Assembly: GCA_031180825.1 (NCBI GenBank)
Contig: JAPSLM010000001.1
Location: 124,001 to 188,000 of the forward strand
Source: Paenibacillus sp.
GTDB lineage: Bacteria; Bacillota; Bacilli; Paenibacillales; NBRC-103111
DNA: 64,000 bases
Direction of reading: 5' to 3'
The position numbers and the translations under genes are program-made. Positions 28,492-37,050 of the stretch are shown piece after piece. The number at the start of each line of letters is the position of its first letter. Positions within the stretch are counted from its first letter, which is position 1. A model generated the notes under the pieces. It was not told the DNA's origin. It did not search any database and saw nothing but the letters and a program-made list of their open reading frames with translations.

Positions 28492-29742
28492 ATGAAGTGG
28501 CCGGCCATAACCGTCAATTTAAGCAGGTACCGGAAAATGGGACAAGCCATCGGCATGTACTCAAGGACGTTTACCATCCTGATGTCAGGATGTCTGCTGT
28601 TTTTTATAGCCATCGGTTTGCTCGGGTATGTGCATTCGAACGTTTCGAATCCTTCCCCGTCCACGTCGATGAAGGGACTTGCCGCGTCCGTCTCCAGCCG
28701 TTTTTTCATGGATATGATGGGAATGGAGGTGCCGGGCCTTCAGCAGGACCGCAAGTCGTTTACGTTCTCGCAATCGAACGTATCGGGCTTTCTGTTCTCG
28801 CTGTTTACCGATCTGAATCCGAAGGATCCGAAGACGCTCATTTCCCGGGAGGTGCCCGGGCTGTCGCAGGAGCGCTCCGTGCTGCTGAGCGGCGCCGACG
28901 GTTTCGTCGTCGATTCTCCCGAGGACTACGGCCCCAAGTCGGACGTATTCCAGCGCGGAGACCTGGGGGAAGCGGGCTCGATCACGGCCAATCCCGGAGC
29001 GAAATCGGTCGACGACGGGAAGGTGCAGGGACCGGCCATCCCGCTGCCTGCGGCCGAGGGACCGAGAACGGCGGGCAAAAACGTCGCATTCGTTTATCAA
29101 TCGCACAATCAGGAATCGTATTTGCCCGAGCTGCCGGGCGTCAGAGATCCGGACAAGGCGTACGACCCGAAACGGAACGTAACGCTGGTCGGGCTGCGGC
29201 TCGCGCAAATGCTGGAAAAAGAAGGCATCGGCGCCGTGCACTCGGATAAAAACTATCCGGCTATCGAGAAAAGCTTCAACTACTATTATTCCTACAAATA
29301 TTCGTTCAAAACGCTGGAGGAGGCCGTATCCGGCCACCCGGACCTGAAATTTTATTTTGACATTCACCGCGACTCGCAGCGCCGCAGCAAGACGACGGCG
29401 ACCATCAACGGAAAAGATTATGCGCAAATCTATTTTATCATCGGCGGAAAAAACCCGAACTGGAAGCAAAACTACCAGTTCGCCGAACAAATCGACCGGG
29501 TGCTTCAAGCCAAGTATCCCGGCCTCTCCAAGGGCATTCATGCCAAAAACGGAGAAGGCAACGGCGTCTATAATCAGACCTTCTCGCCGAACAGCGTGCT
29601 GATCGAAGTCGGCGGAGTGGACAACAGCCTGGAGGAATGCTACCGCACCGTGGACGCGCTGGCCAAAGCGATTTCCGAAGTGATCCTGAATGCGGAGAAG
29701 GTCGATGCGCCGGTTACAGAAGGGAAAGACGGGAAAAAGTAA
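28492..29742 (+). CDS. spoIIP: Stage II sporulation protein P
   Basis: A membrane-anchored peptidoglycan amidase/endopeptidase of 416 residues. It works with SpoIID and SpoIIM in engulfment of the forespore. One amino-terminal span (ILMSGCLLFFIAIGLLGY) is followed by a linker and the SpoIIP domain with VAFVYQSHNQESYLPEL, FYFDIHRDSQRR, GGKNPNW and VLIEVGGVDNSLEE. The AAGGAGGA site (28479-28485) selects ATG 28492 over the adjacent ATG 28486. The frame continues upstream to 28327 without a suitable site. yqxA follows after 42 bp. Confidence 0.95.
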   Translation: MKWPAITVNLSRYRKMGQAIGMYSRTFTILMSGCLLFFIAIGLLGYVHSNVSNPSPSTSMKGLAASVSSRFFMDMMGMEVPGLQQDRKSFTFSQSNVSGFLFSLFTDLNPKDPKTLISREVPGLSQERSVLLSGADGFVVDSPEDYGPKSDVFQRGDLGEAGSITANPGAKSVDDGKVQGPAIPLPAAEGPRTAGKNVAFVYQSHNQESYLPELPGVRDPDKAYDPKRNVTLVGLRLAQMLEKEGIGAVHSDKNYPAIEKSFNYYYSYKYSFKTLEEAVSGHPDLKFYFDIHRDSQRRSKTTATINGKDYAQIYFIIGGKNPNWKQNYQFAEQIDRVLQAKYPGLSKGIHAKNGEGNGVYNQTFSPNSVLIEVGGVDNSLEECYRTVDALAKAISEVILNAEKVDAPVTEGKDGKK

Positions 29743-29784
29743 CGGCCGGTACCGGGTTCCGGCGGGAAAGAGAGGGAAGTGCGG

Positions 29785-30171
29785 GTGAGGGGAAACGCGT
29801 TTGTCAAAATCGGCGCCGTGGGGTTGGCGATGGCCTTCTGCATCTTTTTCGGAGTCGCGCTTGCCACGCAGGGAACCGAGCGGATCCACGGGCCGCTGAC
29901 CAAGCCGCAGGCCGGGGAGGCGAAGCGGCACGCATATGCCTCGGCGCCCCCGGCTGCCGGCCCTTCGGCCGCAGCGAATGCGGCGGGACCGGCGTCCAAG
30001 CCGCATTCGCTGCGGCCTGCGGAGGCCAAGACGAAGCCGGCCATGCCGGAAGATCCGGCCGCGGACACGGGGATCAACCGCGTCGGGAACAAGACGGGAG
30101 AGCTGCTGCAGATTGCCGCGTACCACGGCATCCGCTTCGTCGTCTCCCTGTTTGAAGCGCTAAGTCCGTAA
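29785..30171 (+). CDS. yqxA: YqxA family protein (DUF3679)
   Basis: A 128-residue protein with an amino-terminal membrane segment or signal anchor (IGAVGLAMAFCIFFGVALA), a low-complexity Ala/Pro-rich middle of about 70 residues, and an amphipathic end (LLQIAAYHGIRFVVSLFEAL). It occupies the yqxA position between spoIIP and lepA. The function is unknown, but the location suggests sporulation. Start: GAGGG at 29772 suits GTG 29785. GTG 29779 is also possible. Confidence 0.75.
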   Translation: MRGNAFVKIGAVGLAMAFCIFFGVALATQGTERIHGPLTKPQAGEAKRHAYASAPPAAGPSAAANAAGPASKPHSLRPAEAKTKPAMPEDPAADTGINRVGNKTGELLQIAAYHGIRFVVSLFEALSP

Positions 30172-30218
30172 GCGCCCGTCCCACTGCGGGACGGACATGG
30201 AAGTTTTAAGGGGGTCCA

Positions 30219-30247
30219 TTGCTGCCCGCCGTCACAACTGCTATAAT
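30219..30247 (+). promoter_or_regulatory. Sigma-A promoter of lepA
   Basis: TTGCTG (30219-30224) and perfect TATAAT (30242-30247) with a 17-bp spacer, 45 bp before the start codon. Confidence 0.65.
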
Positions 30248-30292
30248 TAGAGGTATTGTAAATTTGCAGGGTTAGTGAGGGTAAAGCTGCCG

Positions 30293-32107
30293 ATGGATAT
30301 CCAAGCCAGACAAAAGAAAATAAGAAATTTTTGTATCATCGCCCATATCGACCACGGGAAATCGACGCTTGCAGACCGCATCCTCGAATATACCGGCGCG
30401 CTGACGTCGCGTGAAATGCAGGACCAGGTGCTCGACCAGATGGATCTGGAGCGCGAGCGGGGCATCACGATCAAGCTGCAGGCGGTGCGTCTGCACTACC
30501 GGGCCGACGACGGTGAAGATTATATATTGAATTTGATCGATACGCCGGGACACGTCGACTTTACGTACGAGGTTTCCCGCAGCCTTGCCGCCTGTGAGGG
30601 AGCGCTGCTCGTCGTGGACGCGGCGCAGGGGATTGAAGCGCAGACGCTGGCCAACGTCTACTTGGCTTTGGACAACAATCTGGAGATCCTGCCGGTCATC
30701 AACAAAATCGACCTTCCAAGCGCGGAGCCGGAACGGGTGAAGCAGGAGATCGAGGACGTGATCGGGCTCGATGCCAGCGATGCGGTGCTCGCTTCCGCCA
30801 AAGCCGGAATCGGAATTAAGGAAATTCTCGAGCAGGTCGTGCAGAAGGTTCCGGCACCGTCAGGCAATCCGGACAACCCGCTGAAGGCGCTCATTTTCGA
30901 CTCGCACTACGACCCGTACAAGGGCGTTATCGTCTACGTCCGCGTCATTGACGGCTCGATCAAAGCGGGCTCGAAAATCAAATTCATGGCGACGGACAAA
31001 ACGTTCGAGGTCATCGAGGTCGGCGCGTTCAAGCCGCGCATGGGCTCGGTTCCTTCGCTGGAGGTCGGCGATGTCGGCTTCATCGTGGCCGGGATCAAAA
31101 ACGTCGGAGACACCCGGGTCGGGGATACGGTCACGGACGCCAAAAACCCGACGCCCGAGCCGCTGCCGGGCTACCGTAAAATCAACCCGATGGTCTTCTG
31201 CGGACTGTATCCGATCGAAACGAGCGATTACAACGATCTGCGCGAAGCGCTGGAGAAGCTGCAGCTGAACGACGCGTCGCTCAGCTTCGAGCCGGAGACG
31301 TCCACGGCGCTCGGCTTCGGCTTCCGCTGCGGATTTCTGGGACTGCTCCACATGGAAATCATCCAGGAGCGGATCGAGCGCGAGTTCAACATTCCGCTCA
31401 TTACGACCGCGCCGAGCGTAGTGTTCCGCGTAACGCAGACGAACGGCACGGTGCTGAACATCGAGAACCCGTCGCTGTTTCCGGAGCCGGGCAAGATCGA
31501 CTTCGTCGAGGAGCCTTACGTCAAGGCGTCCGTCATCGTCCCGAACGATTATGTCGGCGCCATCATGGAGCTGTGCCAATCGAAGCGCGGCGAATATATC
31601 AATATGGAATATCTCGATACGACCCGCGTGACGCTCACTTACGATATTCCGCTGTCGGAGATCGTTTACGACTTCTTCGACCAATTGAAATCGAGCACCA
31701 AAGGCTACGCTTCGTTCGATTACGAGCTGTCGGGCTACAAGCGTTCCAATCTGGTGAAAATGGATATTTTGCTGAACGGAGAGCAGGTCGACGCGCTCTC
31801 GTTCATCGTGCACCGCGACCGGGCGTTCCACCGCGGCCGCATCATTTGCGAGAAGCTGAAGGAGCTCATTCCGCGCCAAATGTTCGAGGTGCCGGTGCAG
31901 GCGGCGATCGGCCAGAAGGTCATCGCGCGCGAGACGGTGAAGGCGATGCGCAAAAACGTCCTGGCCAAATGCTACGGCGGCGACATTTCGCGGAAGCGGA
32001 AGCTGCTGGAGAAGCAGAAGGAAGGCAAAAAGCGCATGAAGCAGGTCGGCAGCGTGGAAGTGCCGCAGGAAGCGTTTATGGCCGTATTGAAGATCGACGA
32101 TAACTAA
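30293..32107 (+). CDS. lepA: Elongation factor 4 (LepA)
   Basis: A translational GTPase of 604 residues that back-translocates ribosomes or aids 30S biogenesis. G1 [14 protein letters not shown]2 RGITIK, G3 DTPGHVD, G4 NKIDLP and G5 SAKAG are all present. The LepA-specific carboxy-terminal domain follows ([20 protein letters not shown]). ATG 30293 gives [13 protein letters not shown]. An in-frame GTG at 30275 is possible but is only 3 nt from the nearest AGGG. A strong promoter lies directly upstream and a terminator follows. Confidence 0.98.
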   Translation: MDIQARQKKIRNFCIIAHIDHGKSTLADRILEYTGALTSREMQDQVLDQMDLERERGITIKLQAVRLHYRADDGEDYILNLIDTPGHVDFTYEVSRSLAACEGALLVVDAAQGIEAQTLANVYLALDNNLEILPVINKIDLPSAEPERVKQEIEDVIGLDASDAVLASAKAGIGIKEILEQVVQKVPAPSGNPDNPLKALIFDSHYDPYKGVIVYVRVIDGSIKAGSKIKFMATDKTFEVIEVGAFKPRMGSVPSLEVGDVGFIVAGIKNVGDTRVGDTVTDAKNPTPEPLPGYRKINPMVFCGLYPIETSDYNDLREALEKLQLNDASLSFEPETSTALGFGFRCGFLGLLHMEIIQERIEREFNIPLITTAPSVVFRVTQTNGTVLNIENPSLFPEPGKIDFVEEPYVKASVIVPNDYVGAIMELCQSKRGEYINMEYLDTTRVTLTYDIPLSEIVYDFFDQLKSSTKGYASFDYELSGYKRSNLVKMDILLNGEQVDALSFIVHRDRAFHRGRIICEKLKELIPRQMFEVPVQAAIGQKVIARETVKAMRKNVLAKCYGGDISRKRKLLEKQKEGKKRMKQVGSVEVPQEAFMAVLKIDDN

Positions 32108-32110
32108 GAA

Positions 32111-32154
32111 AAAAGCAGGCAGGTGCTTCGGAGTTCCGAACGCCTGCTTTTGCC
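32111..32154 (+). terminator. Terminator of lepA
   Basis: AAAAGCAGGC pairs perfectly with GCCTGCTTTT, with an inner TTCGGA/TCCGAA helix. It partly separates lepA from hemW. Confidence 0.75.
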
Positions 32155-32170
32155 ATTAGGGGGAACCTAA

Positions 32171-33349
32171 ATGCTGCAGCGTACCCAGACACCTCAAGCG
32201 GTGTATATTCATATCCCTTTTTGCACGAACAAATGCCACTATTGCGATTTTAACTCCTATGTGCTGAAGGGCCAGCCCGTCATGGATTACCTGGACGCGC
32301 TTGAACGCGAAATGGAACGGACGGTGCAGGCGGTCCCGCCGGGAGAGATCGAGACGATCTTCGTCGGAGGCGGGACGCCGACAGTGCTGACGCCGGAGCA
32401 GATGGAAGTGTTTTTGCGCCGCGTCCGCGCTTACTTCCCGCAGTGGTCGCCGCAGCTCGAATTCACGATGGAGGCGAACCCGGGCACAACCGACCCCGAG
32501 AAGCTGCAAGCGATGAAAGAAGGGGGCGTCAACCGGATCAGCTTCGGGGTGCAGTCGTTCGACAACGGGCTGCTCGAAGGCATCGGGCGCATCCATAATA
32601 CCGACGACGTGTACCGGAGCTTGGAGAACGCGCGGAAGGCCGGGTTTACGAATCTGTCCATCGATCTGATGTTCGGCCTGCCGAAGCAGACCAAGGCCGC
32701 GATGGCAGCGACGCTGAAGGAAGCGCTCGCGCTGGACCTGCCGCACTATTCCATTTACAGCTTGAAAGTGGAGGAGAATACGCTGTTCCATACGCTCTAT
32801 GAGCGCGGACAGCTGCCGCTGCCGGAAGAGGATGAGGAAATCGGCATGTTTCTGCTGATTATGGAACGGCTGCGCTCCGCCGGCTACGGCCAGTATGAAA
32901 TCAGCAACTTCGCCAGACCCGGGTACGAGAGCCGGCATAATGCGATGTACTGGCGCAACCAGAGCTATTACGGCCTTGGCGCCGGGGCGCACGGCTACGT
33001 TCATGGACAGCGGCACGTGAATATCAAGGGAGTCCAGCCTTATATCGACGCGACGCGCAGCGGGCTGCCGCTGTTGGAGAAAAACGCGGTGGAAGTCCAT
33101 GAAGCGATGGAGGATTTCATGATGGTCGGGCTGCGGATGCTCGGCGGCGTGCGCAAAGCGGATTTTTACGGGCAGTTCGGCATGGAGCTGGACGACGTGT
33201 TCGGTTCCGTGCTGCAGCGGCAATGCAGCCGCGGACTGCTGGAGGCGGGAGCCGGGGGCTACAAGCTGACGGAGCGGGGCGTGCTGCTCGGCAACGAAGT
33301 GTTCGGCGAATTTTTGGGAGCCGTAAAAAATACGTCAAAAATAGGTTGA
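32171..33349 (+). CDS. hemW: Radical SAM family heme chaperone HemW
   Basis: A 392-residue radical SAM protein. Cys18, Cys22 and Cys25 in PFCTNKCHYCDF bind the 4Fe-4S cluster. The fourth cysteine seen directly after them in HemN oxidases is absent (CDF), so the heme chaperone HemW is the better name. The SAM-binding GGGTPTVL and the HemN carboxy-terminal domain (EDFMMVGLRMLGGV) are present. The place after lepA is the Bacillales standard. The GGGGGAACC site precedes ATG 32171. Confidence 0.93.
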   Translation: MLQRTQTPQAVYIHIPFCTNKCHYCDFNSYVLKGQPVMDYLDALEREMERTVQAVPPGEIETIFVGGGTPTVLTPEQMEVFLRRVRAYFPQWSPQLEFTMEANPGTTDPEKLQAMKEGGVNRISFGVQSFDNGLLEGIGRIHNTDDVYRSLENARKAGFTNLSIDLMFGLPKQTKAAMAATLKEALALDLPHYSIYSLKVEENTLFHTLYERGQLPLPEEDEEIGMFLLIMERLRSAGYGQYEISNFARPGYESRHNAMYWRNQSYYGLGAGAHGYVHGQRHVNIKGVQPYIDATRSGLPLLEKNAVEVHEAMEDFMMVGLRMLGGVRKADFYGQFGMELDDVFGSVLQRQCSRGLLEAGAGGYKLTERGVLLGNEVFGEFLGAVKNTSKIG

Positions 33350-33374
33350 ACCTTTATACGTCTTGTTGTATATT
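33346..33374 (+). promoter_or_regulatory. Sigma-A promoter of the acetyltransferase gene
   Basis: TTGAAC (33346-33351) and TATATT (33369-33374) with a 17-bp spacer. The -10 lies inside the ARG box. Confidence 0.65.
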
Positions 33375-33380
33375 TATTCA
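33367..33380 (+). promoter_or_regulatory. ARG box (ArgR/AhrC operator)
   Basis: TGTATATTTATTCA matches the ARG-box pattern TGAATAWWWATTCA at nearly every position. It covers the -10 element, so bound arginine repressor would block RNA polymerase. Confidence 0.6.
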
Positions 33381-33427
33381 TATCATTTTTTTGATGAGAT
33401 ACTACTAGGCGATGGGTGGGAACCGCT

Positions 33428-33895
33428 ATGACGACGACCTTGGCCTGCAGAAAAGCGACCGTGCAGGACATTGACACATTATACGACATTATTCAAGGCT
33501 ATGCTGAAAAAGGAATTATGCTCCCGCGTACCAAGGAGACGCTTTCTGAACAGATCGATACGTTCGTCATAGCGGAAATCGACGGCCGGCTTGTAGGCTG
33601 CGGCTCGCTCACAAGGCTCGGGCACGATCTGGTCGAAATCCGGTCGCTCGGCGTTTCGGACGGATACAAAGGTCAAGGCATCGGCAAGGCGCTCGTCAAC
33701 TCGCTGCTGCACGAAGCGAAGCAGCAGGGCATTCCGAAAGTGATGGCGCTGACCTACGAGGTGGCGTTCTTCGAGCGAAACGGTTTTACCGTTGTCGAGA
33801 AGGAGATCTTCCCCGAGAAGGTATGGCGCGACTGCATCCACTGCAAAAAGCAGCACTGCTGCGACGAAATCGCCGTTCTGAAACGGCTCGACTGA
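33428..33895 (+). CDS. N-acetyltransferase (GNAT), probable N-acetylglutamate synthase
   Basis: A 155-residue GNAT protein. The acetyl-CoA-binding segment is around SDGYKGQGIGKALV. The carboxy-terminal part with FFERNGF and the cysteine-containing KVWRDCIHCKKQHCCDEIAV is characteristic of short ArgA-like acetyltransferases. These make N-acetylglutamate at the start of arginine synthesis. The ARG box on its promoter supports this. The GGGTGGGA site fits ATG 33428 better than GTG 33416. It forms a single-gene unit closed by a terminator. Confidence 0.8.
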   Translation: MTTTLACRKATVQDIDTLYDIIQGYAEKGIMLPRTKETLSEQIDTFVIAEIDGRLVGCGSLTRLGHDLVEIRSLGVSDGYKGQGIGKALVNSLLHEAKQQGIPKVMALTYEVAFFERNGFTVVEKEIFPEKVWRDCIHCKKQHCCDEIAVLKRLD

Positions 33896-33896
33896 C

Positions 33897-33926
33897 TTGA
33901 CACAGACCCTATGGGTCTGTTATTTT
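33897..33926 (+). promoter_or_regulatory. Sigma-A promoter of the hrcA-dnaK operon
   Basis: Perfect TTGACA (33897-33902) and TATTTT (33921-33926) with an 18-bp spacer. It is placed so that transcription starts at or just before the CIRCE element. The -10 is not ideal. Confidence 0.5.
33902..33926 (+). terminator. Terminator of the acetyltransferase gene
   Basis: A perfect stem, ACAGACCC-TAT-GGGTCTGT (33902-33920), followed by TATTTTT. Its left arm begins at the last base of the TTGACA of the next promoter. Confidence 0.8.
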
Positions 33927-33935
33927 TGTATTAGC

Positions 33936-33962
33936 TTAGCACTCACTAACGCGGAGTGCTAA
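33936..33962 (+). promoter_or_regulatory. CIRCE element (HrcA operator)
   Basis: TTAGCACTC-N9-GAGTGCTAA, a perfect match to the consensus inverted repeat. It predicts HrcA repression of the whole hrcA-dnaJ operon. No second copy was seen in the window. Confidence 0.96.
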
Positions 33963-34074
33963 CGAAAGCGCGGTTTAGATGTTTGAAAAACAAGGCAAGC
34001 GAGACATGCCTTGGTTTATTTCGTTTAATATATTTTCTTTTTCGAAGAAACGTTTGACGAAGGGGAGAACCGAC

Positions 34075-34324
34075 AAGCCGGAGGCCGCAGTCAGAGAGTT
34101 GAGAAGTGGTCTTGACAAGAATAGAGATACTTACGGAGGTGGGGTATCTACTGGAGGAGCGATAGCGTTCGCCTTTATCTGCGGGAAATATCCGCTATTA
34201 AGCGGATCTAATAAAGATTTCCTGCAGACAACAGCGACCGGAAGTAGATACCCCACCCCCTCGTAATCTATCTCATAATTGACCACTTGCTCAACCAGTT
34301 CGCTGTAAGCCGGGTGGCCGCAGT
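34075..34324 (+). repeat. Nested palindromic element with flanking direct repeats in the hrcA leader
   Basis: Two arms of about 55 nt (34098-34152 and 34243-34295) form an imperfect inverted repeat. The inner 15 bp, GTGGGGTATCTACT-type, are perfect, and blocks GTTGAG, AAGTGGTC and TTACG also match. Inside are TCTGCGGGAAAT/ATTTCCTGCAGA (34178-34189, 34217-34228) and ATCCGCT-ATTA-AGCGGAT (34190-34207). The element is flanked by AAGCCGGAGGCCGCAGT (34075-34091) and a near copy (34307-34324). No protein-coding frame is convincing. It may be a MITE-like insertion or a structured leader RNA. Confidence 0.7.
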
Positions 34325-34385
34325 TTCTTTCCCGCAGTCAACCTCCGTCAATCGAAAAACCTCGAAAGCAAGGGGGGGACTTGGT

Positions 34386-35417
34386 GTGCTAACCGAACGT
34401 CAACGTCAAATCTTAAGCGCCATAGTCGATGATTACATCCGTTCTGCAGAGCCTGTCGGCTCCCGCAGCATATCCAAGCGCGGCAATGTGGGATTCAGCC
34501 CCGCCACCATCCGTAACGAAATGTCCGACCTGGAGGAGATGGGTTATCTGGAGCAGCCGCACACGTCGGCCGGCCGGATTCCTTCTCATAAGGGCTACCG
34601 ATATTATGTCGATCATCTGATGCATTATAACCAGCTTCCTCTTCAGGATATCGACATGCTCAAGCAGTTTTTTGCCGAAAAAATGCAGGAGATGGAGCGA
34701 ACCATCCAGCATGTGGCGCAAATTTTGTCCCAGCTTACGAATTATACGTCCATTGTCATGGGACCCGAGATGCTGGGCACGACGATGAAGCATTTGCAGA
34801 TCGTTCCGCTTAACGAGCGGACGGCTGTCGCGATTATCGTGACCAACACCGGACAGGTGGAGAACAAGACCGTCACGATTCCGGAAGGCATTCCGATGTC
34901 GGAGATCGAGAAGTTCGTCAACGTGCTTAATGCCCGGCTCAAGAACGTGCCGCTGCTTCATTTCAAGTCGAAGCTGTATACGGAGATTGCCTCGGAGCTG
35001 AGCAGCTATGTCTCCGGATATGAAGAGCTGCTGCTTATGCTGGATCATGTGATGGACCGCGGGGATGAAGAGCGGATCTTCCTCGGCGGCACGACGAACA
35101 TGCTGACGCAGCCCGAATTCAAGGATGTCGATAAGGTGAAAAGCATTCTTGACTTGCTCGCCGAAGGGCCGAAGCTGGTGCAGCTGTTTGACGGAACCGG
35201 CGAAGCGGACGGGGTGCAGGTAAGAATCGGCAGCGAGAACAAGCTGGAAGCCGTGAACGATTGCAGTCTGATCACCGCTTCGTATTCGATGGACGGGCAG
35301 CTGCTCGGGACGATCGGCATCCTCGGACCGACGCGGATGGACTACGGTAAAGTCATCAAGCTGCTCGATCATTTGACCAAGGATTTGAATCAGCTGATGG
35401 GGCGTTGGTACAAATGA
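34386..35417 (+). CDS. hrcA: Heat-inducible transcription repressor HrcA
   Basis: A 343-residue repressor that binds CIRCE. The amino-terminal winged helix starts LTERQRQILSAIVDDYI and contains GFSPATIRNEMSDLEEMGY. The rest is the GAF-like and dimerisation region ending MDYGKVIKLLDHLTKDL. The AAGGGGGGGA site (34370-34379) supports GTG 34386. The frame continues upstream to 34287 but crosses the palindromic element. The stop TGA overlaps the next start as ATGA. The leader from the promoter to this start is about 450 nt, unusually long. Confidence 0.96.
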   Translation: MLTERQRQILSAIVDDYIRSAEPVGSRSISKRGNVGFSPATIRNEMSDLEEMGYLEQPHTSAGRIPSHKGYRYYVDHLMHYNQLPLQDIDMLKQFFAEKMQEMERTIQHVAQILSQLTNYTSIVMGPEMLGTTMKHLQIVPLNERTAVAIIVTNTGQVENKTVTIPEGIPMSEIEKFVNVLNARLKNVPLLHFKSKLYTEIASELSSYVSGYEELLLMLDHVMDRGDEERIFLGGTTNMLTQPEFKDVDKVKSILDLLAEGPKLVQLFDGTGEADGVQVRIGSENKLEAVNDCSLITASYSMDGQLLGTIGILGPTRMDYGKVIKLLDHLTKDLNQLMGRWYK

Positions 35418-36952
35418 GCCAAATGAAGCCGACAGGCCAGGAAGGCGAAGAGGCGTTTGCGACGCTGCGGAACAACGCCAATGCGATCCGCGCCATTTGC
35501 TCGGCGGTGGAAGGAACCCTCGGACCGAAGGGGCTCGATACGATGCTGGTCGGGACGCAGGGGGAGGTCGTCATTACGAATGACGGCGTGACCATTTTGG
35601 AAAAGATGGACGTCACCCACCCCGCCGCGAGACTGCTCATCCAAGTCGCCCGTTCCCAACAGCACCAGGTCGGGGACGGCACGACAACGGCTACCGTGCT
35701 GGCAGGCGCACTGGTTGCCGAAGGCGTGGCCCAGGTCACGCGCGGCGTACCGGTGGCGAAGGTCGTCCGCGGGGTGCAGGACGGCGTGGCCGCGGCGCTG
35801 GAATCGCTGGCCCGCCGCGCGCGCCCGCTGGAAGGATTGAGCGATCCGCTGCTGTACCGGATCGCGTATATCGCCGGGCGGGAGCATGCCGATCTCGCCA
35901 AGCTGATCGTCGAAGGGGCGAAGCGTCTCGGCTTGCCAAAGCTGCAGGAACCGCATTTCCGCTTCTCCGACGTCGTGATGGCGCACGGAAAAGCGGCGAA
36001 CGAAGTGTGGCCGGGCCTGCTGATCTCCAAGAAGCCGGCCAACGCCCAGCTTGATTTTCCGCCGGATACGGCGCAGGTGCTGCTGTTCCAGGACGCGTTC
36101 GAGCCGGAGACGGTCGATGAGGAAGCGCTCATGACCGATGCCGGCTTCCATAAGCAGACGCAGCTGCGGGAGCAATTCCGCGCCCTCTTGGAGAAGCTCG
36201 TCGAGCTGCGCGTCGGCTTCGTCGCGTCGGAGCGGGGCGTCGATCCCGAGGCGGAGCAGTTCTGCACGGACCACGGGATCATGGTGCTGCAGCGTCTGCC
36301 GCGTGCGGAGCTGCGCCGCATCGCGGAATATACCGGCGCGCGGCCGCTCCGCCGCAGCGGACTGCGCAAGCCCGCCTCGGAGCTGGCGGGCTATCTCGGC
36401 TTCGCCGGGCACGTCGCCTACGACGAGCGGCTGGAAAGCGTGCGCATGGCCGAAGGCAAAGGCCGCGCGCAAGTATCCATCGTCGTGGGCGCCAGCACGA
36501 GCGAGGTGGTCGGCGAGCGGCTGCGCATTGCGCGCGACGCCGCTTCCAGCGTGCAAACCGCGCTGCGCGGCGGCTGCCTGCCCGGCGGCGGGGCGGCCGA
36601 AATGGCCGTCGCCCACGAGCTCGACCGCCTTCGCGAGACGGTGCAGGGCATGGAGGGCTTCGGCATGGCCGCCGTCGCGCAGGCGCTGCGCAAGCCGCTG
36701 GCCCAAATCGTCGTGAACGCGGGCTACAACCCTCTGGAGAAGGTCGAGGAGGCGAAGGCGGCGCAAATCGCTTCCGGCAACGACGCGCTCGGCATCGACT
36801 GCGATACCGGAAGCGTCGCGGATATGATGGCCGCCGGCGTCGTCGACCCGGCAGAGGTGAAGCTGCATGCGCTTCAGGCCGCGGGCGAGGTAGCCTGCGC
36901 GGTGCTGCGCATCCATACGGTCATTAAGATGCGGCCCCGCACGGAGCAGTAG
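35414..36952 (+). CDS. Archaeal-like (group III) chaperonin, TCP-1/thermosome type
   Basis: A chaperonin of 512 residues that resembles the archaeal thermosome, not GroEL. GPKGLDTMLV, NDGVTILEKMDVTHP and GDGTTTATVLAG (87-98) follow the thermosome equatorial pattern with ATPase Asp88. The carboxy-terminal half has GGGAAEMAVAHEL, the LGIDCDTGSVADMMAAGVVDP segment in thermosome order, and LRIHTVIKM. The apical domain is shorter than in archaea. The start ATG overlaps the hrcA stop (ATGA), so translation is coupled. Such chaperonins are known in some Firmicutes inside the dnaK operon (Carboxydothermus type) and fold proteins without GroES. The annotation as GroEL would be wrong. Confidence 0.92.
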   Translation: MSQMKPTGQEGEEAFATLRNNANAIRAICSAVEGTLGPKGLDTMLVGTQGEVVITNDGVTILEKMDVTHPAARLLIQVARSQQHQVGDGTTTATVLAGALVAEGVAQVTRGVPVAKVVRGVQDGVAAALESLARRARPLEGLSDPLLYRIAYIAGREHADLAKLIVEGAKRLGLPKLQEPHFRFSDVVMAHGKAANEVWPGLLISKKPANAQLDFPPDTAQVLLFQDAFEPETVDEEALMTDAGFHKQTQLREQFRALLEKLVELRVGFVASERGVDPEAEQFCTDHGIMVLQRLPRAELRRIAEYTGARPLRRSGLRKPASELAGYLGFAGHVAYDERLESVRMAEGKGRAQVSIVVGASTSEVVGERLRIARDAASSVQTALRGGCLPGGGAAEMAVAHELDRLRETVQGMEGFGMAAVAQALRKPLAQIVVNAGYNPLEKVEEAKAAQIASGNDALGIDCDTGSVADMMAAGVVDPAEVKLHALQAAGEVACAVLRIHTVIKMRPRTEQ

Positions 36953-37050
36953 GGCTGGAGCAGGCCGGGCGTTTCCCGGCCGCAAGGGATGGTTACAATA
37001 ATTAAAGATAGAGAGGCCGGACGGCCGATTCGATTAAGGAGGTGACACAA

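Noticed and set aside
32171..33349. Naming the gene hemN (coproporphyrinogen dehydrogenase)
   Set aside because: The fourth cysteine that HemN has directly after the CxxxCxxC motif is missing, as in HemW.
33979..34266. A 95-codon open frame in the hrcA leader
   Set aside because: It runs through the palindromic element, has no good ribosome-binding site, and its residue pattern is that of translated repeat sequence.
35414..36952. Naming the chaperonin GroEL
   Set aside because: The motif order and the GDGTTTATVLAG and GGGAAE segments fit thermosomes, and no groES lies nearby.
35390..36985. A 531-codon frame on the minus strand
   Set aside because: It is the antisense shadow of the GC-rich chaperonin gene, rich in Arg/His/Leu, with no start signal. 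The plus strand has clear chaperonin motifs.
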